64,000 bases of DNA from Neopusillimonas aromaticivorans (lineage in GTDB: Bacteria > Pseudomonadota > Gammaproteobacteria > Burkholderiales > Burkholderiaceae_B), in assembly GCF_030344915.1 (NCBI RefSeq), contig NZ_CP128233.1:1860001-1924000 (forward strand), in the 5' to 3' direction. This document shows positions 37,329 through 47,201 of the stretch, one piece after another. The number at the start of each line of letters is the position of its first letter. Within the stretch, counting starts at the first letter, position 1. A program made the position numbers and the translations under genes. The notes under the pieces were generated by a model. That model saw nothing but the letters and a program-made list of their open reading frames with translations, ran no database searches and was not told the origin of the DNA.

Positions 37329-37397
37329 CCCTGAGGGGCGCTGCGACGGGTTTCCCCGCTAGGCTCAGGGTCTGTTTTCTGTTCAACGGCGCTCATC
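37329..37397 (+). ncRNA. SAH riboswitch upstream of ahcY
   Basis: CCCTGAG (37329-37335) pairs with CTCAGGG (37364-37370) as P1. Inside are the conserved GGGGCGCTGCGACGGG and CCCCGCTAGGCTC blocks, and downstream AACGGCGCTCATC (37385-37397), whose GGCGCTC can pair back to form the pseudoknot. These match the S-adenosylhomocysteine riboswitch consensus. The next gene is adenosylhomocysteinase, the usual target; SAH binding is expected to raise expression. The element begins just past a -10 box. Confidence 0.88.
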
Positions 37398-37475
37398 ATC
37401 ACCTGTAACGCGGGTGGGGTGGGCCAAACCGTTGTGCCACTACCTTCCCGTCACGCAGGTTTACTGGATCTCACC

Positions 37476-38893
37476 ATGAACACTGTTGCTGACACCTCTT
37501 TCCAAGATTTTGTAGTTGCCGATCTCGGTCTGGCTGGCTGGGGCCGCCGCGAAATCGCCATCGCTGAAACCGAAATGCCGGGCCTGATGGCCACGCGCGA
37601 AGAATTCGCTGCGGCACAACCGCTCAAGGGCGCCCGCATTGCCGGTAGCCTGCACATGACCATCCAGACTGCCGTGCTTATCGAAACGCTGGTAGCCCTG
37701 GGTGCCGAAGTGCGCTGGGCGTCATGCAATATTTTCTCGACGCAAGACCACGCCGCTGCCGCCATCGCCGCTGCCGGCATTCCCGTGTTCGCAGTCAAAG
37801 GCGAAACCTTGCAAGAGTACTGGGAATACACCCACAAGCTCTTCGAGTGGCCCAATGGCCAGCAGGCCAACATGATTCTCGACGATGGCGGCGATGCCAC
37901 CCTCATGTTGCACCTGGGTTCAAAGGCTGAAAAAGACATTTCCGTACTCGCGAACCCCGGCAGCGAAGAAGAGCGCATTCTGTTTGCCGCCATCAAGGCC
38001 CGCCTGGCTGTTGATCCTGCCTGGTATTCGGTGCGTCTGGCTCAAATCAAGGGCGTTACCGAAGAGACCACAACCGGTGTCAGCCGCCTGTACCAGATGG
38101 CGAAAAAGGTGAACTGGCGTTCCCGGCCATTAACGTCAACGACTCGGTCACCAAATCCAAGTTCGATAACCTGTACGGTTGCCGTGAGTCATTGGTTGAC
38201 GGCATCAAGCGCGCCACCGATGTCATGATCGCAGGCAAGGTTGCCGTGGTTGTCGGTTTTGGCGATGTCGGCAAGGGCTGTGCGCAGGCGCTGGTTGCGT
38301 TGCGTGCCCAGGTCTGGGTTACTGAAATTGACCCTATCTGCGCGTTGCAGGCATCCATGGAGGGCTATAAAGTCGTCACCATGGAAGAGGCCGCCGACAA
38401 AGCCGATATTTTCGTTACGGCGACCGGCAACTACAACGTCATCACACGCAAGCACATGGAGCGCATGAAAGATCAGGCCATCGTGTGCAATATCGGCCAC
38501 TTCGATAACGAAATCGAGGTTGCGGCCATTGAAGACTTGCAGTGGGAAGAAATCAAGCCGCAAGTTGACCATGTCATTTTCCCCGATGGCAAGCGCATTA
38601 TCTTGCTGGCCAAGGGGCGCCTGGTCAATCTGGGCTGTGCCACTGGCCACCCGTCTTTCGTGATGTCGGCGTCATTTACCAACCAGACCATCGCCCAGAT
38701 CGAGCTCTTCACCCGTGGTGAGGCCTACGAAACCGGCAAGGTCTACGTGTTGCCCAAGCACCTTGACGAAAAAGTAGCCCGTTTGCATCTTAAAAAGCTC
38801 GGTGTTCACTTGACCGAATTGTCACCTGAACAGGCGGCCTACATTAACGTGCCGGTGGCTGGTCCTTACAAGCCCGAGCACTACCGCTACTAA
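37476..38893 (+). CDS. ahcY: adenosylhomocysteinase (one frameshift)
   Basis: NAD-dependent enzyme that splits S-adenosylhomocysteine into adenosine and homocysteine, removing the by-product of SAM-dependent methylation. Start 37476 (MNTVADTSFQDFVVADL). Early motifs are GSLHMTIQTAVLIETL and WASCNIFSTQDHAAAAI. An A is missing near 38104-38108; restored, MAKKGELAFPAINVNDSVTK continues into SKFDNLYGCRESL, the NAD motif VVGFGDVGKGCAQAL and the C-terminal KPEHYRY. About 473 residues. It sits behind an SAH riboswitch and before a membrane protein and metF. Confidence 0.96.
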
Positions 38894-38923
38894 TCCAATC
38901 CTGCACATCAACAGAGGCTGATC

Positions 38924-39262
38924 ATGGAACTCTTGCTTATCTGGATTCTCAATGCAGTTGCTTTACTGATCGTTGCGTATATTTTGCCGGGTATCACGGT
39001 AGCTTCCTTCTGGTCGGCCCTTATTGCGGCATTGGTCCTGGGCTTGCTGAATACCCTGGTCAAACCACTGTTGGTGTTGCTTACCTTGCCCATCACTATC
39101 GTGACCCTGGGGCTGTTCCTGCTGGTTCTCAATGCGCTGGTATTCTGGTTTGCCGGCTCCATCCTGCGTGGCTTTCAGGTCAACGGGTTTTGGTGGGCGC
39201 TGCTGGGGGCGTTTGTGTACAGCATTGTCTCGGGGCTCTTGTCCAGGTTGATTTCACAATGA
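38924..39262 (+). CDS. phage holin family / YvlD-type membrane protein
   Basis: Intact, 112 residues with four hydrophobic helices. The pattern VAYILPGITVASFWSALIAA and GLLNTLVKPLLVLLTLPIT is typical of the YvlD (DUF360-type) family, named after phage holins by similarity only. Function is unknown. It lies between ahcY and metF in the methyl-cycle operon; its stop overlaps the metF ATG by four bases, so it is cotranslated with metF. Confidence 0.85.
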   Translation: MELLLIWILNAVALLIVAYILPGITVASFWSALIAALVLGLLNTLVKPLLVLLTLPITIVTLGLFLLVLNALVFWFAGSILRGFQVNGFWWALLGAFVYSIVSGLLSRLISQ

Positions 39263-40096
39263 ATGCTTCCAAGGCATTAAGCCTAGAGTTCTTCCCCCGC
39301 GCGATGCGGCGGCACAAGAAAAACTGCAGCAGGTGGCGCGTCAGCTTACCGTGCTTGAACCTGCGTATGTCAGTGTCACCTTCGGTGCCGGTGGTTCCAC
39401 GCGCGACGGCACGGCTGACGCGGTGCGTCAGATGCAGGGGTTGGGGTTCGATGCCGCGCCGCATTTGTCGTGTGTGGCATCGTCGCGTCAGGTGCTCGCC
39501 GAAATTCTCGATGCCTACCGCGACAGCGGTGTACGACGTGTGGTGGCGTTGCGCGGCGACCTGCCTTCCGGTATGGGGCTTGACCGCGGTGATCTGCACT
39601 ATGCCATTGATCTGGTGCGTTTCATTCGCGAACATTCCGGCGACTGGTTCCATATCGAGGTCGCGGCGTACCCCGAAGTGCATCCGCAGGCCAAAGTGCA
39701 CAAGCCGACCTTGATCATTTCGTGAACAAGGTCAATGCCGGTGCCAATGCGGCCATCACCCAATACTTCTTCAACGCGGATGCGTACTTCGATTTTGTCG
39801 AACGCGCAACGGCCAAAGGGGTGTCTGTGCCTATCGTGCCAGGCATCATGCCCATCACCAATCAGGTTCAGCTGCTGAGGTTTTCTGAAATGTGCGGGGC
39901 TGAAGTGCCGCGTTGGGTTCGTCAGCGCCTGGCCGATTACCAAGGTGACCTGGCCTCGATCAAGGCGTTTGGTACCGAGTTCATCACCGGGCTTTGCCAG
40001 CGGCTGCTCGACGGCGGTGCGCCAGGCTTGCATTTTTATACCTTGAACAATGCCGAGGCCACCCTGGCTATTGCCAGGAACCTGGAATTGTCCTGA
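39259..40096 (+). CDS. metF: 5,10-methylenetetrahydrofolate reductase (two frameshifts)
   Basis: FAD enzyme that makes 5-methyl-THF, the methyl donor for homocysteine remethylation. The start ATG overlaps the holin-like stop. A C missing near 39296-39300 joins LSLEFFPPRD to AAAQEKLQQVA; a C missing near 39697 joins AKVHKPDLDHFVNKVNAGANAAITQ. AYVSVTFGAGGSTRDGT and VVALRGDLPSGMG are family signatures, and the product ends NNAEATLAIARNLELS. About 279 residues. With ahcY and metK it closes the SAM cycle in this region. Confidence 0.93.
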
Positions 40097-40138
40097 CCTT
40101 ATCGGGTGGGTGGTGCGTGCCTTCCGTGCGCTTTTCAG

Positions 40139-40165
40139 GCCGGCAGCATTATGCCGGCTTGTTTT
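40139..40165. terminator. bidirectional terminator between metF and ygfA
   Basis: GCCGGCA (40139-40145) and TGCCGGC (40152-40158) enclose a six-base loop, with CTTTT to the left and TTGTTTTA to the right. The two genes converge here. Confidence 0.75.
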
Positions 40166-40798
40166 AGTCGGGCAGTTTCATGGCCCAGCCCTTGTCGGTC
40201 AAGATGGCATCCAGGGGTAGTCATGGGGTTGAGGCTGGTATTTGACCTCCGGCAGGCGGTCAAGATCACCACAGGCCCAACCAATACCAATGGCAATGAA
40301 GCGATGGCCATCGACATCCAGTTTGGCCAGAGTGCGGTCGTAATAGCCCTTGCCATAGCCGACGCGATCACCTTCACGCGTAAACCCAAGAACCGGTACC
40401 AGAATTACATCGGGGTTCGGGGCGGGTTCACTGACGGGCTCGCCAATACCGTAAGTGCCGGTACTCATGGGCGTTTCCGGGGTCCAGCGCCGAAATTCCA
40501 GAGGCTGGTTTTCCCCTGTTACCACGGGTAATGACAAGTTCAGGTGCTCATCGGTGGCCCACTGGTGCAGCAGGGGTACCAGGTCGGGCTCTTGAGCCAG
40601 TGGCCAGAATGCGGCAATATTTTCCGGGGCACGCCTGCCCGCTTTTTTCATGGCGTCGCGTGCGGTTGCCAGCCATGTAAACAGCCGGCCTCTGATCAAC
40701 AGCGCGCCGCGTTGTCGTTCGGCAGGGTCTTGCGCCGAACGTAACGATTTAAGCCGGTCGCGCAAGTTGACGGGCTTATTCTCTATACTGTGACTCAT
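40164..40798 (-). CDS. ygfA: 5-formyltetrahydrofolate cyclo-ligase (one frameshift)
   Basis: Converts 5-formyl-THF to 5,10-methenyl-THF with ATP. Start 40798 (MSHSIENKPVNLRDRLKSLR). The motif VLGFTREGDRVGYGKGYYDRTL near residue 150 is the family signature. Near 40213-40216 one C is missing on the coding strand; restored, HDYPLDAILTDKGWAMKLPD ends at 40164. About 211 residues. It is divergent from slt with a 31-base spacer, and lies tail-to-tail with metF, another folate enzyme. Confidence 0.9.
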
Positions 40799-40829
40799 GG
40801 CAGCAATTCATTCACTCAGGTTGGTCAAG

Positions 40830-42962
40830 ATGGCATTACAGCAGGTTCAACGGTATCAGAAATCGTTTCGTCGCGCCGGCGTGGCTGTCGCGTGTATGGC
40901 CGGTCTGGCGGGGGGTCAGTTTGCCGGTCGCCGCGCAAAGCGATGCCAGCCTGTCTGAAATCACGGCCCGTCCCGACCTGGGCACCGAGGATCAACTGGT
41001 GGTCCAGCCCGGCGTCGCCCAAACGGTGGTGGCTACGCTTTCGGCTCCGGGTGCTCCGGCACCGGTACGTACACCACTCGATAGTGCAGCGGCGGCCGCC
41101 GCCTTGCAGGCGGTTATCGATGCGCGCGACGCCATGCAGGCCAAACAATGGCAAAAGCTGGAATCTCTGATGCCGGTGGCCCGTCAAGAACCCTTGCTGG
41201 GTTCGTATGCCGAGTACTGGGCCTTGCGCCGCCAGTTGCAAGATCCGGCTTCTCCGGTCCCGACCGAACGATTGAAGCAGTTCATGGCAACGAATCAAGA
41301 TGCCTACCTGGCTGACCGGGTCAGGGCCGACTGGGTCATTGCCGCCACGCGTGCCGGTGATTATCGGCAGGCGCTGGCGCTCGCTCCCGTCCTCGCCAGC
41401 TCGTCGTTGGTCGACTGTGCGTTGTTGCTGGCGCGTCAGATGTCCGGTCAACCCGTGAATGCGCAGCAGGCGGTTGATGCCTTCAAGCCGGTCAGCACTT
41501 GCTGGATGCTGCTCGACGAACTGGTCGCCCGTCATGTCGTGGCCTGGAAGCATTTGCAGCCCATGCTGCGTGCCACCCTTGAAACCAACAAGGCAGGCGA
41601 TGCCCAGCGGTTGGCGGCCTTGATGTTCAACGCTGGTCAAATGAAGTCTTATGCAGCGCTTGTCAAGAATCCGCGCCAGTGGCTGGCGACCCAGGGCAAA
41701 CCACAGTCCCGCGAAGAAATCGAGCTGGTGACACTCGCATTGTCGCGACTGGCGCGCGGTGATCGTGACGCTGAAACCCGTTACATCAAAGAGCAATGGG
41801 CTTCCGTGTTACCCAAACAAGATCTGCAATGGGTTTGGGGGCAGTTTGGTCTGGTCTCTGCGCTGAATGTTGAACCGCAGGCGGTACAGTGGTATCGCGA
41901 ATCTGGTCCGGGTCCGAAAACAGATTACAACCACGCCTGGGAAGTCCGTTCCGAGTTGCGTCAGGTGCCGGTTGACTGGAAGCGTGTCGGTGATGCCATC
42001 CGGAAGATGACGGCACGTCAGGCGGCTGAGCCGGTGTGGGTGTATTGGTATGCGCGTTCTGTCGCTGCCCAAGGTAATGAAGCAGCCGCCAAGGGCTTGT
42101 ATAAATCCATTCTGAATGATTACGGGTTTTATGGCCAGTTGGCTCACGAAGAGTTGGGGCTGCCCATTACGGTGCCCCCGCGTCCGCCGGCGGTTACTCC
42201 CGACGAACTGGCTCAGGCGCGGGCCAATCCGGGCTTGCAACGCGCCATCAAGTTGTTTGATCTGGGGTGGCGCGCCGAGGCGGTACCCGAATGGAATTTT
42301 GCCTTGCGCGGGATGACTGACCGGCAGTTGCTGGCCGCTGCCGAACTGGCGCGAGAAGAACAGATTTACGACCGTGTAGTGAATACGTCGTTGCAAACTG
42401 CGCAGGTCGCTGATTTTTCCCAGCGTTTTGTAGCCCCTTCGAGGGGCGCGTCAGCGCCAAAGCACGCGAAATCAATCTTGATCCTGCCTGGGTGTACGGG
42501 TTGATTCGTCAGGAGTCCCGGTTCATTACCGATGCCCGCTCCAAAGTGGGTGCGTCGGGGTTGATGCAGCTGATGCCGGCAACCGCACGGTGGGTGGCCA
42601 AGAAAATCGGTATGACCGATTTCACACCGTCGTCCGTCAATGATTTTGACACCAACACTATTCTCGGTACTCAGTATCTGAAAATGGTTCTTGAAGATCT
42701 GGGCGGATCGCAGGTGCTTGCCACGGCGGGTTACAACGCAGGGCCGGGTCGTTCTGTGCAGTGGCGCTCTAAACTGTTGGGGCCCGTCGAAGGTGCCATC
42801 TTTGCTGAAACCATTCCGTTCACGGAAACCCGTCTGTACGTCAAGTACGTGCTGTCGAATGCGGTGTATTATTCGGCCCTGTTTACTGGGCAGCCCCAAT
42901 CGCTCAAAGAGCGGCTGGGTGTTATCAGTCCGCAGGCGCGCCGTCGCGTCGACTTGCCGTAA
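40830..42962 (+). CDS. slt: soluble lytic murein transglycosylase (two frameshifts)
   Basis: Periplasmic enzyme that cleaves the glycan strand with 1,6-anhydro formation. The ATG at 40830 starts a signal peptide; the G run near 40908-40913 must be two longer to give MAGLAGGVSLPVAAQSDASLSE. A long alpha-superhelical U/L domain follows. Near 42439 a T is missing; restored, FVAPFEGRVSAKAREINLDPAWVYG leads into the catalytic domain: Glu in IRQESRFITDARSKVGASGLMQLMP and AGYNAGPGR. About 711 residues. The stop overlaps the ATG of cca. Confidence 0.92.
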
Positions 42963-44127
42963 TGGCGGGTTTGCCGGCGTTGCCGGTTTTAATCCGGACC
43001 CGGTTACCGAAGGGTTGCAGGTTTACGTGGTGGGTGGTGCCGTGCGTGATGCGCTGCTGGGTTTGCCTGCCGGTGATTGTGACTGGGTGGTTGTCGGGGC
43101 GACGCCCGAGGCCATGACTGAGCGCGGTTTTGTACCCGTCGGGGGTGATTTCCCCGTTTTTCTGCACCCACGCACCCATCAGGAATACGCTCTGGCGCGC
43201 ACTGAACGCAAGTCGGGTCGTGGCTATCAAGGCTTCACGTTTTATACCGGTCCTGAAGTGTCATTGGCCGATGACCTGCGGCGTCGCGACCTGACGGTCA
43301 ACGCCATCGCTCAAACCCGCGACGGCCAACTGGTTGATCCTCTGAACGGCGTGGCGGATGTACAGGCACGTATCTTGCGTCATGTGGGTGACGCGTTTGT
43401 TGAAGATCCTGTGCGCTTATTGCGTCTGGCCCGCTTTGCCGCCCGTTTTTCCGATTTTGACATTGCGCCCGAAACTCTCGCCCTGGCCCGCCATATGGTT
43501 GGAAACGGCGAGGTGGATGCCCTGGTGCCTGAACGTGTATGGCGCGAAATCAGCAAGGGGCTCACAAGCGAGAGCCCTCTGCGTTTGTTCGAGGTGCTGG
43601 CGGCTACCGGTGCATTGGCCCGTGTGATGCCCGGGTTCGTCATGGATGCACAACTGGGTGATCGTCTGGCCTGTGCCGTTGCCCACGGGCTGGCGTTGCC
43701 GGCACGTTTTGCGCTGGCCTGTCTGGCATCGCCTCAGCCCGAACTGCTGGCGCGGCACCTTAAAGCACCGACCGACGTTATTGATTTTGCCCGTTTGTTG
43801 CCGCTGGCACTGCAAGGGCTTGGCCAGCCTCTGGCTGCTTCAGCCGTGCTTTCTCTTGTCGAGCAGCTTGATGGTTTGCGAAAGCCTGAACGTTTCGTTG
43901 ACCTGGTTCAGGCTGCGACTTGTGTATTGCCTGATGATTTTGCAAATACCCTGCTGCCATATTGGCTGCAGGGGTTGCAAACAGTACGGGCTGTTGATGC
44001 CGGTGCTGTGGCCCGCGCTTGCGCCGGGCGTGTGGCTGATATCAAGGCGGCGGTCAGGGCGGCCCGGCTTGAGGCCTTGCAACGGTTGCTAGCGGTCAAA
44101 GACGGTCGCGGCGATCACCCTGCATGA
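42962..44127 (+). CDS. cca: CCA-adding tRNA nucleotidyltransferase (one frameshift)
   Basis: Adds or repairs the 3' CCA of tRNAs. The ATG at 42962 overlaps the slt stop (TAATG) and gives MAGLPALP; one G missing near 42984 then leads into FNPDPVTEGLQVYVVGGAVRDALLG, the nucleotidyltransferase loop. GDCDWVVVGA supplies the two catalytic Asp. RRRDLTVNAIAQ and EDPVRLLRLARFAARF are class II CCA motifs. A TTG at 43015 in the long frame is an alternative start. About 389 residues, and no HD domain was seen. Its last 32 bases overlap the convergent methyltransferase gene. Confidence 0.92.
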
Positions 44128-45557
44128 AACCAATCAGTGGCCCGTCAATGCCCTGGCCAATGGCCATAACCTTGAACAGTTCGCCCATTTCGGCTTCTGA
44201 AAGCAGTTTTTGTACGGGCCCCATGGTGCGGGCATGCTCGACAGGATCAGACGGGTCGACGGTGCTGACCAGATCGGCCAGCCCGCAGTTGATCAGGAAC
44301 CGGGCCTGTGTGGTGTAACCCAGCACCTCCATACCCCCGGCCAGGGCAGCATCTGCCATGGCGGTAAAGTCAACGTGTGCGGTAATGTCTTGCAGGCCCG
44401 GGTACAGCAGGGTGTCTGCGTGGGCATGGTGCCGGTAATGGCACATCAGCGTGCCTTCAGCACGTTGGGGGTGGTAGTACTCATGCCGGGGAAGCCGTAG
44501 TCGATCAACAGCGCGGCCCCTTTGTGCAACCAATCGCCCAGGCCTGTCACCCAGGCCTCGGCTTGCAGGTTCAACTCGGAGCGATAGCCCGGCAAGGGGG
44601 CATCCGCTCGCTGACCGTTTTTTGCAGGCGCGGCGAGGCCGGCCGGCTGGCCAGCGCAAAACCATTGGCATCGACGACTCCGATTTCCATGACCTGGCCG
44701 TCCTGGCCCCATTCGAACAGGGTGACAGGCATGGCGTCGAGCACTTCGTTGGCAACAACACAGCCCTCAAAGGCATGAGGCAACTGTTCAACCCATTCGA
44801 TATTGGCGTCCAGGCTGGCCAGGTGTGCTTGTTGACGTTGCCTGAGGTCGGCAGAGACATCAAGGATCTGGTAGACGGGTTCAATGCCCAGTGTTCGCAA
44901 GGCAGGAATCAGTGCTGCGGCCAAAGCACCCGAACCGGCACCAAACTCAAGGACGTGATTCGACCCGGCCTCGCGTAATACCTGCGCAACTTGTTGGGCC
45001 AGCGCCTGGCCAAACAGGGGTGTCAGTTCAGGGGCCGTAGTGAAGTCGCCTGTGGTTTGTGAGGCGCCGAATTTTTCGCTGCCCGCTGTGTAGTACCCGA
45101 GGCCGGGCGCGTACAGCGCCTGTTGCATCCACTGATCAAAGGGCAGAAAACCACCTGGCGCAGCCTGAATGCAGTGGTGCAGATGGCGTGTGACAGTGTC
45201 CAGATGAGCCAGTGCAATGGGGTCGGGTTGGGGCAAGGTAGAGTGGGACATAGGGGCAGAGGATGTTCGTGCGGCAGGCTCAGGAGGTGCCGTGGTCGGT
45301 GGGGTGTGCGGTGTCGGTTCTGGTGGAGGGGCTAGTGGCGCGACTTCCGGGGTGTTTGTCTTGGCGTGCGCCCCGATGTCAGGTTGCTGCGCCTGTTCAG
45401 ACTCACGTTTCAATACGTGTAGCGAATGCAGCATCGACACCATGAAGCCTGTCAGCAGCCCTACGGCGGCAGCGACGACAAAATTGTCGAAGACGAACCA
45501 CAGCACGATGGCCAGCAGCAAAGAAAGAAATAATGGTTTTTGAGCCAGTTGTTTCAT
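44096..45557 (-). CDS. MidA/NDUFAF7-type SAM methyltransferase with N-terminal membrane segment (two frameshifts)
   Basis: The C-terminal ~380 residues, from MSHSTLPQPD at 45251, are a DUF185/MidA-type methyltransferase: ALYAPGLGYYTAGSEKFGA, FTTAPELTPLFGQAL, the SAM loop VLEFGAGSGALAAAL and LLIDYGFPGHEYYHPQR. Single bases are missing near 44597 and 44487. No stop separates this from ~100 upstream residues that hold two hydrophobic helices (LFLSLLLAIVLWFVFDNFVV and AAAVGLLTGFMVSML), a short charged stretch and a Pro/Thr-rich linker. No ribosome-binding site precedes 45251, and ATG 45557 has GGA upstream. It is either a membrane-anchored fusion or two genes merged by an undercalled base. NDUFAF7 methylates an Arg of complex I; the bacterial role is not settled. 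Confidence 0.78.
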
Positions 45558-45572
45558 CAGCAGCCGATCCAA

Positions 45573-45606
45573 GAAAAATCGGAATTCGTGAAGAACGAAT
45601 TCCGAT
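45573..45606 (-). terminator. strong intrinsic terminator upstream of the MidA-type gene
   Basis: ATCGGAATTCGT and ACGAATTCCGAT form a perfect 12-bp stem with a five-base loop (45578-45606), followed on the minus strand by TTTTTC. It ends only about 16 bases before the ATG at 45557 of the next gene. Confidence 0.85.
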
Positions 45607-45611
45607 CAATG

Positions 45612-45642
45612 AAAGAGCCCTGATTTTACGCGGAATCAGGGC
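45612..45642 (-). terminator. first terminator after wrbA
   Basis: GCCCTGATT (45617-45625) and AATCAGGGC (45634-45642) pair around an eight-base loop, followed on the minus strand by TCTTTC. It is 14 bases after the wrbA stop and just before the second, stronger hairpin. Confidence 0.65.
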
Positions 45643-45655
45643 GTTGGGCGAACCC

Positions 45656-46282
45656 TCAGGCTGCAGCCATGGCCGTCCGTCCCAGTTTCTGGGCAACGGC
45701 AATTTCTGCAATATGCCGTCCCTGGAAGCGTGCGCCGTCCAGTTCATTTGTGCTGGGCTGGCGGCTGCCGTCGCCGTTGGCAATGGTCGAAGCGCCGTAG
45801 GGTGTGCCACCGGTGATTTCGTCGTTCGAGGTCTGGCCCTGGAACGAGTAGGGCAGGCCTGCAATCAGCATGCCATGATGGAGCAAGACGGTGTGGAAGG
45901 ACAGCAGTGTGCCTTCCTGCCCGCCGTGTTGTGTGGCGGTAGACGTGAACACGCCGCCGACTTTACCGATCAGCTTGCCCTGGGCCCACAAGCCGCCCGT
46001 CTGGTCCAGAAAATTTTTCATCTGCGAGGCCATCATGCCAAAGCGTGTGGGTGTGCCGAAAATAATGGCGTCATAGTCAGCCAGTTCGGCAGGCGTTGCA
46101 ATAGGTGCACTTTGATCGAGCTTGAAATGGCTGGCTTTGGCCACGTCTTCAGGAACGAGTTCAGGCACTCGCTTAACATGAACCTCGGTACCGCCAACGC
46201 TGCGCGCGCCTTCGGCAACAGCCTGAGCCATGGTTTCGATGTGACCGTACGATGAGTAATAAAGGACAAGAACTTTCGTCAT
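45656..46282 (-). CDS. wrbA: NAD(P)H:quinone oxidoreductase WrbA
   Basis: Flavodoxin-like FMN enzyme that reduces quinones by two electrons. Intact, 208 residues. It begins KVLVLYYSSYGHIETMAQAVAEG, the FMN phosphate loop, with GTPTRFGMMASQMKNFLDQTGGLW near residue 78 (quoted in part: GTPTRFGMMASQMKNF) and TQHGGQEGTLLSFH. The start at 46282 follows the family; an in-frame ATG at 46336 has no support. Two terminators lie downstream. It may be involved in quinone handling during aromatic catabolism, but nothing in the sequence proves this. Confidence 0.94.
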   Translation of the reverse strand: MTKVLVLYYSSYGHIETMAQAVAEGARSVGGTEVHVKRVPELVPEDVAKASHFKLDQSAPIATPAELADYDAIIFGTPTRFGMMASQMKNFLDQTGGLWAQGKLIGKVGGVFTSTATQHGGQEGTLLSFHTVLLHHGMLIAGLPYSFQGQTSNDEITGGTPYGASTIANGDGSRQPSTNELDGARFQGRHIAEIAVAQKLGRTAMAAA

Positions 46283-46392
46283 TTTGGTGTTTCCTTGATG
46301 TTTAAGGGGCAGGGTGCATGCCGGAAGGCTGATCAATATGCCTTTACCGGCGGTAATGAAAAACTCTGTTTTGGTTGAGCCTGGAATCGTGG

Positions 46393-47089
46393 TCAGGGCA
46401 GGTCGAAGTAAAGAAACTCGGCCGCCTGACCGTTTGTGAATGTCAGTTGCTGTTCATTGGCAATGCGGGCACCGTCACCGGCGGTCATGGTGATGCCATT
46501 AACTTGCAACGAGCCGCGGGCCACATGGATATAGCCGTGCCGGTTATCCGGGGGCTGTGCGTCACAGCTTCGGTGCTATCCAGCAGCCCTGCATAAAGGC
46601 GGGCATCTTGAAGGATTTGCAATGAACCGTCTGCGCCATCGGGCGATACCACCAGACGCAGCTGTCCACGCTTTTCGTGTTCGGCAAAGAACTTTTCCTG
46701 GTAACGCGGCGTGGTGCCGGTGCGGTCGGGAGTAATCCAGATTTGCAGGAAGTGCACAGGGTGTTCGGCAGATGCGTTGAATTCGCTGTGACGGATTCCG
46801 GACCCGGCACTCATGACCTGAACGTCGCCCGGACGTATGGTGGCACTGGAGCCCATTGAGTCCCGATGGGCCAGTTCGCCGTCAAGTACATAGGAAATGA
46901 TTTCCATATCGCGGTGGCCATGTGTGGCAAAGCCCCTTTGGGCGCAACCGTGTCGTCATTGATGACACGCAAGGCGCGCCAACCCATATGGGCCGGGTCA
47001 AAGTATTCAGCGAAAGAAAAGGTGTGGTAACTGTTGAGCCAGCCATGGTTGGCGTGGCCGCGATCTTGAGCGTTACGGATTTCGATCAT
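46393..47089 (-). CDS. pirin family protein, YhaK/YhhW type (two frameshifts)
   Basis: Bicupin of ~233 residues; some family members act as quercetin dioxygenases. Start 47089 (MIEIRNAQDRGHANHGWLNS), with GGAG upstream. Near 46935 one G is missing; restored, FATHGHRDMEIISYVLDGELAH gives the metal-binding His-x-His and Glu. Near 46549 one C is missing; restored, RHGYIHVARGSLQVNG continues to EFLYFDLP and the stop at 46393. Divergent from a LysR gene at 47202; the AT-rich 112-base spacer probably holds that regulator's site. Confidence 0.87.
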
Positions 47090-47201
47090 GACAGGCTCCA
47101 TCAATAAGAGGTCTTGAATTGCAATGGTGTTATTCTATTTTCTATAAAACAAATAAAAAAGCGCTATTATTTGATTGATTTGATCGATTTTTTAGATAGG
47201 T

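Noticed and set aside
42691..43020. Long open frame extending cca upstream into slt
   Set aside because: It is slt read in another frame. The slt frame is continuous to 42962, and cca homology begins only at about 42990.
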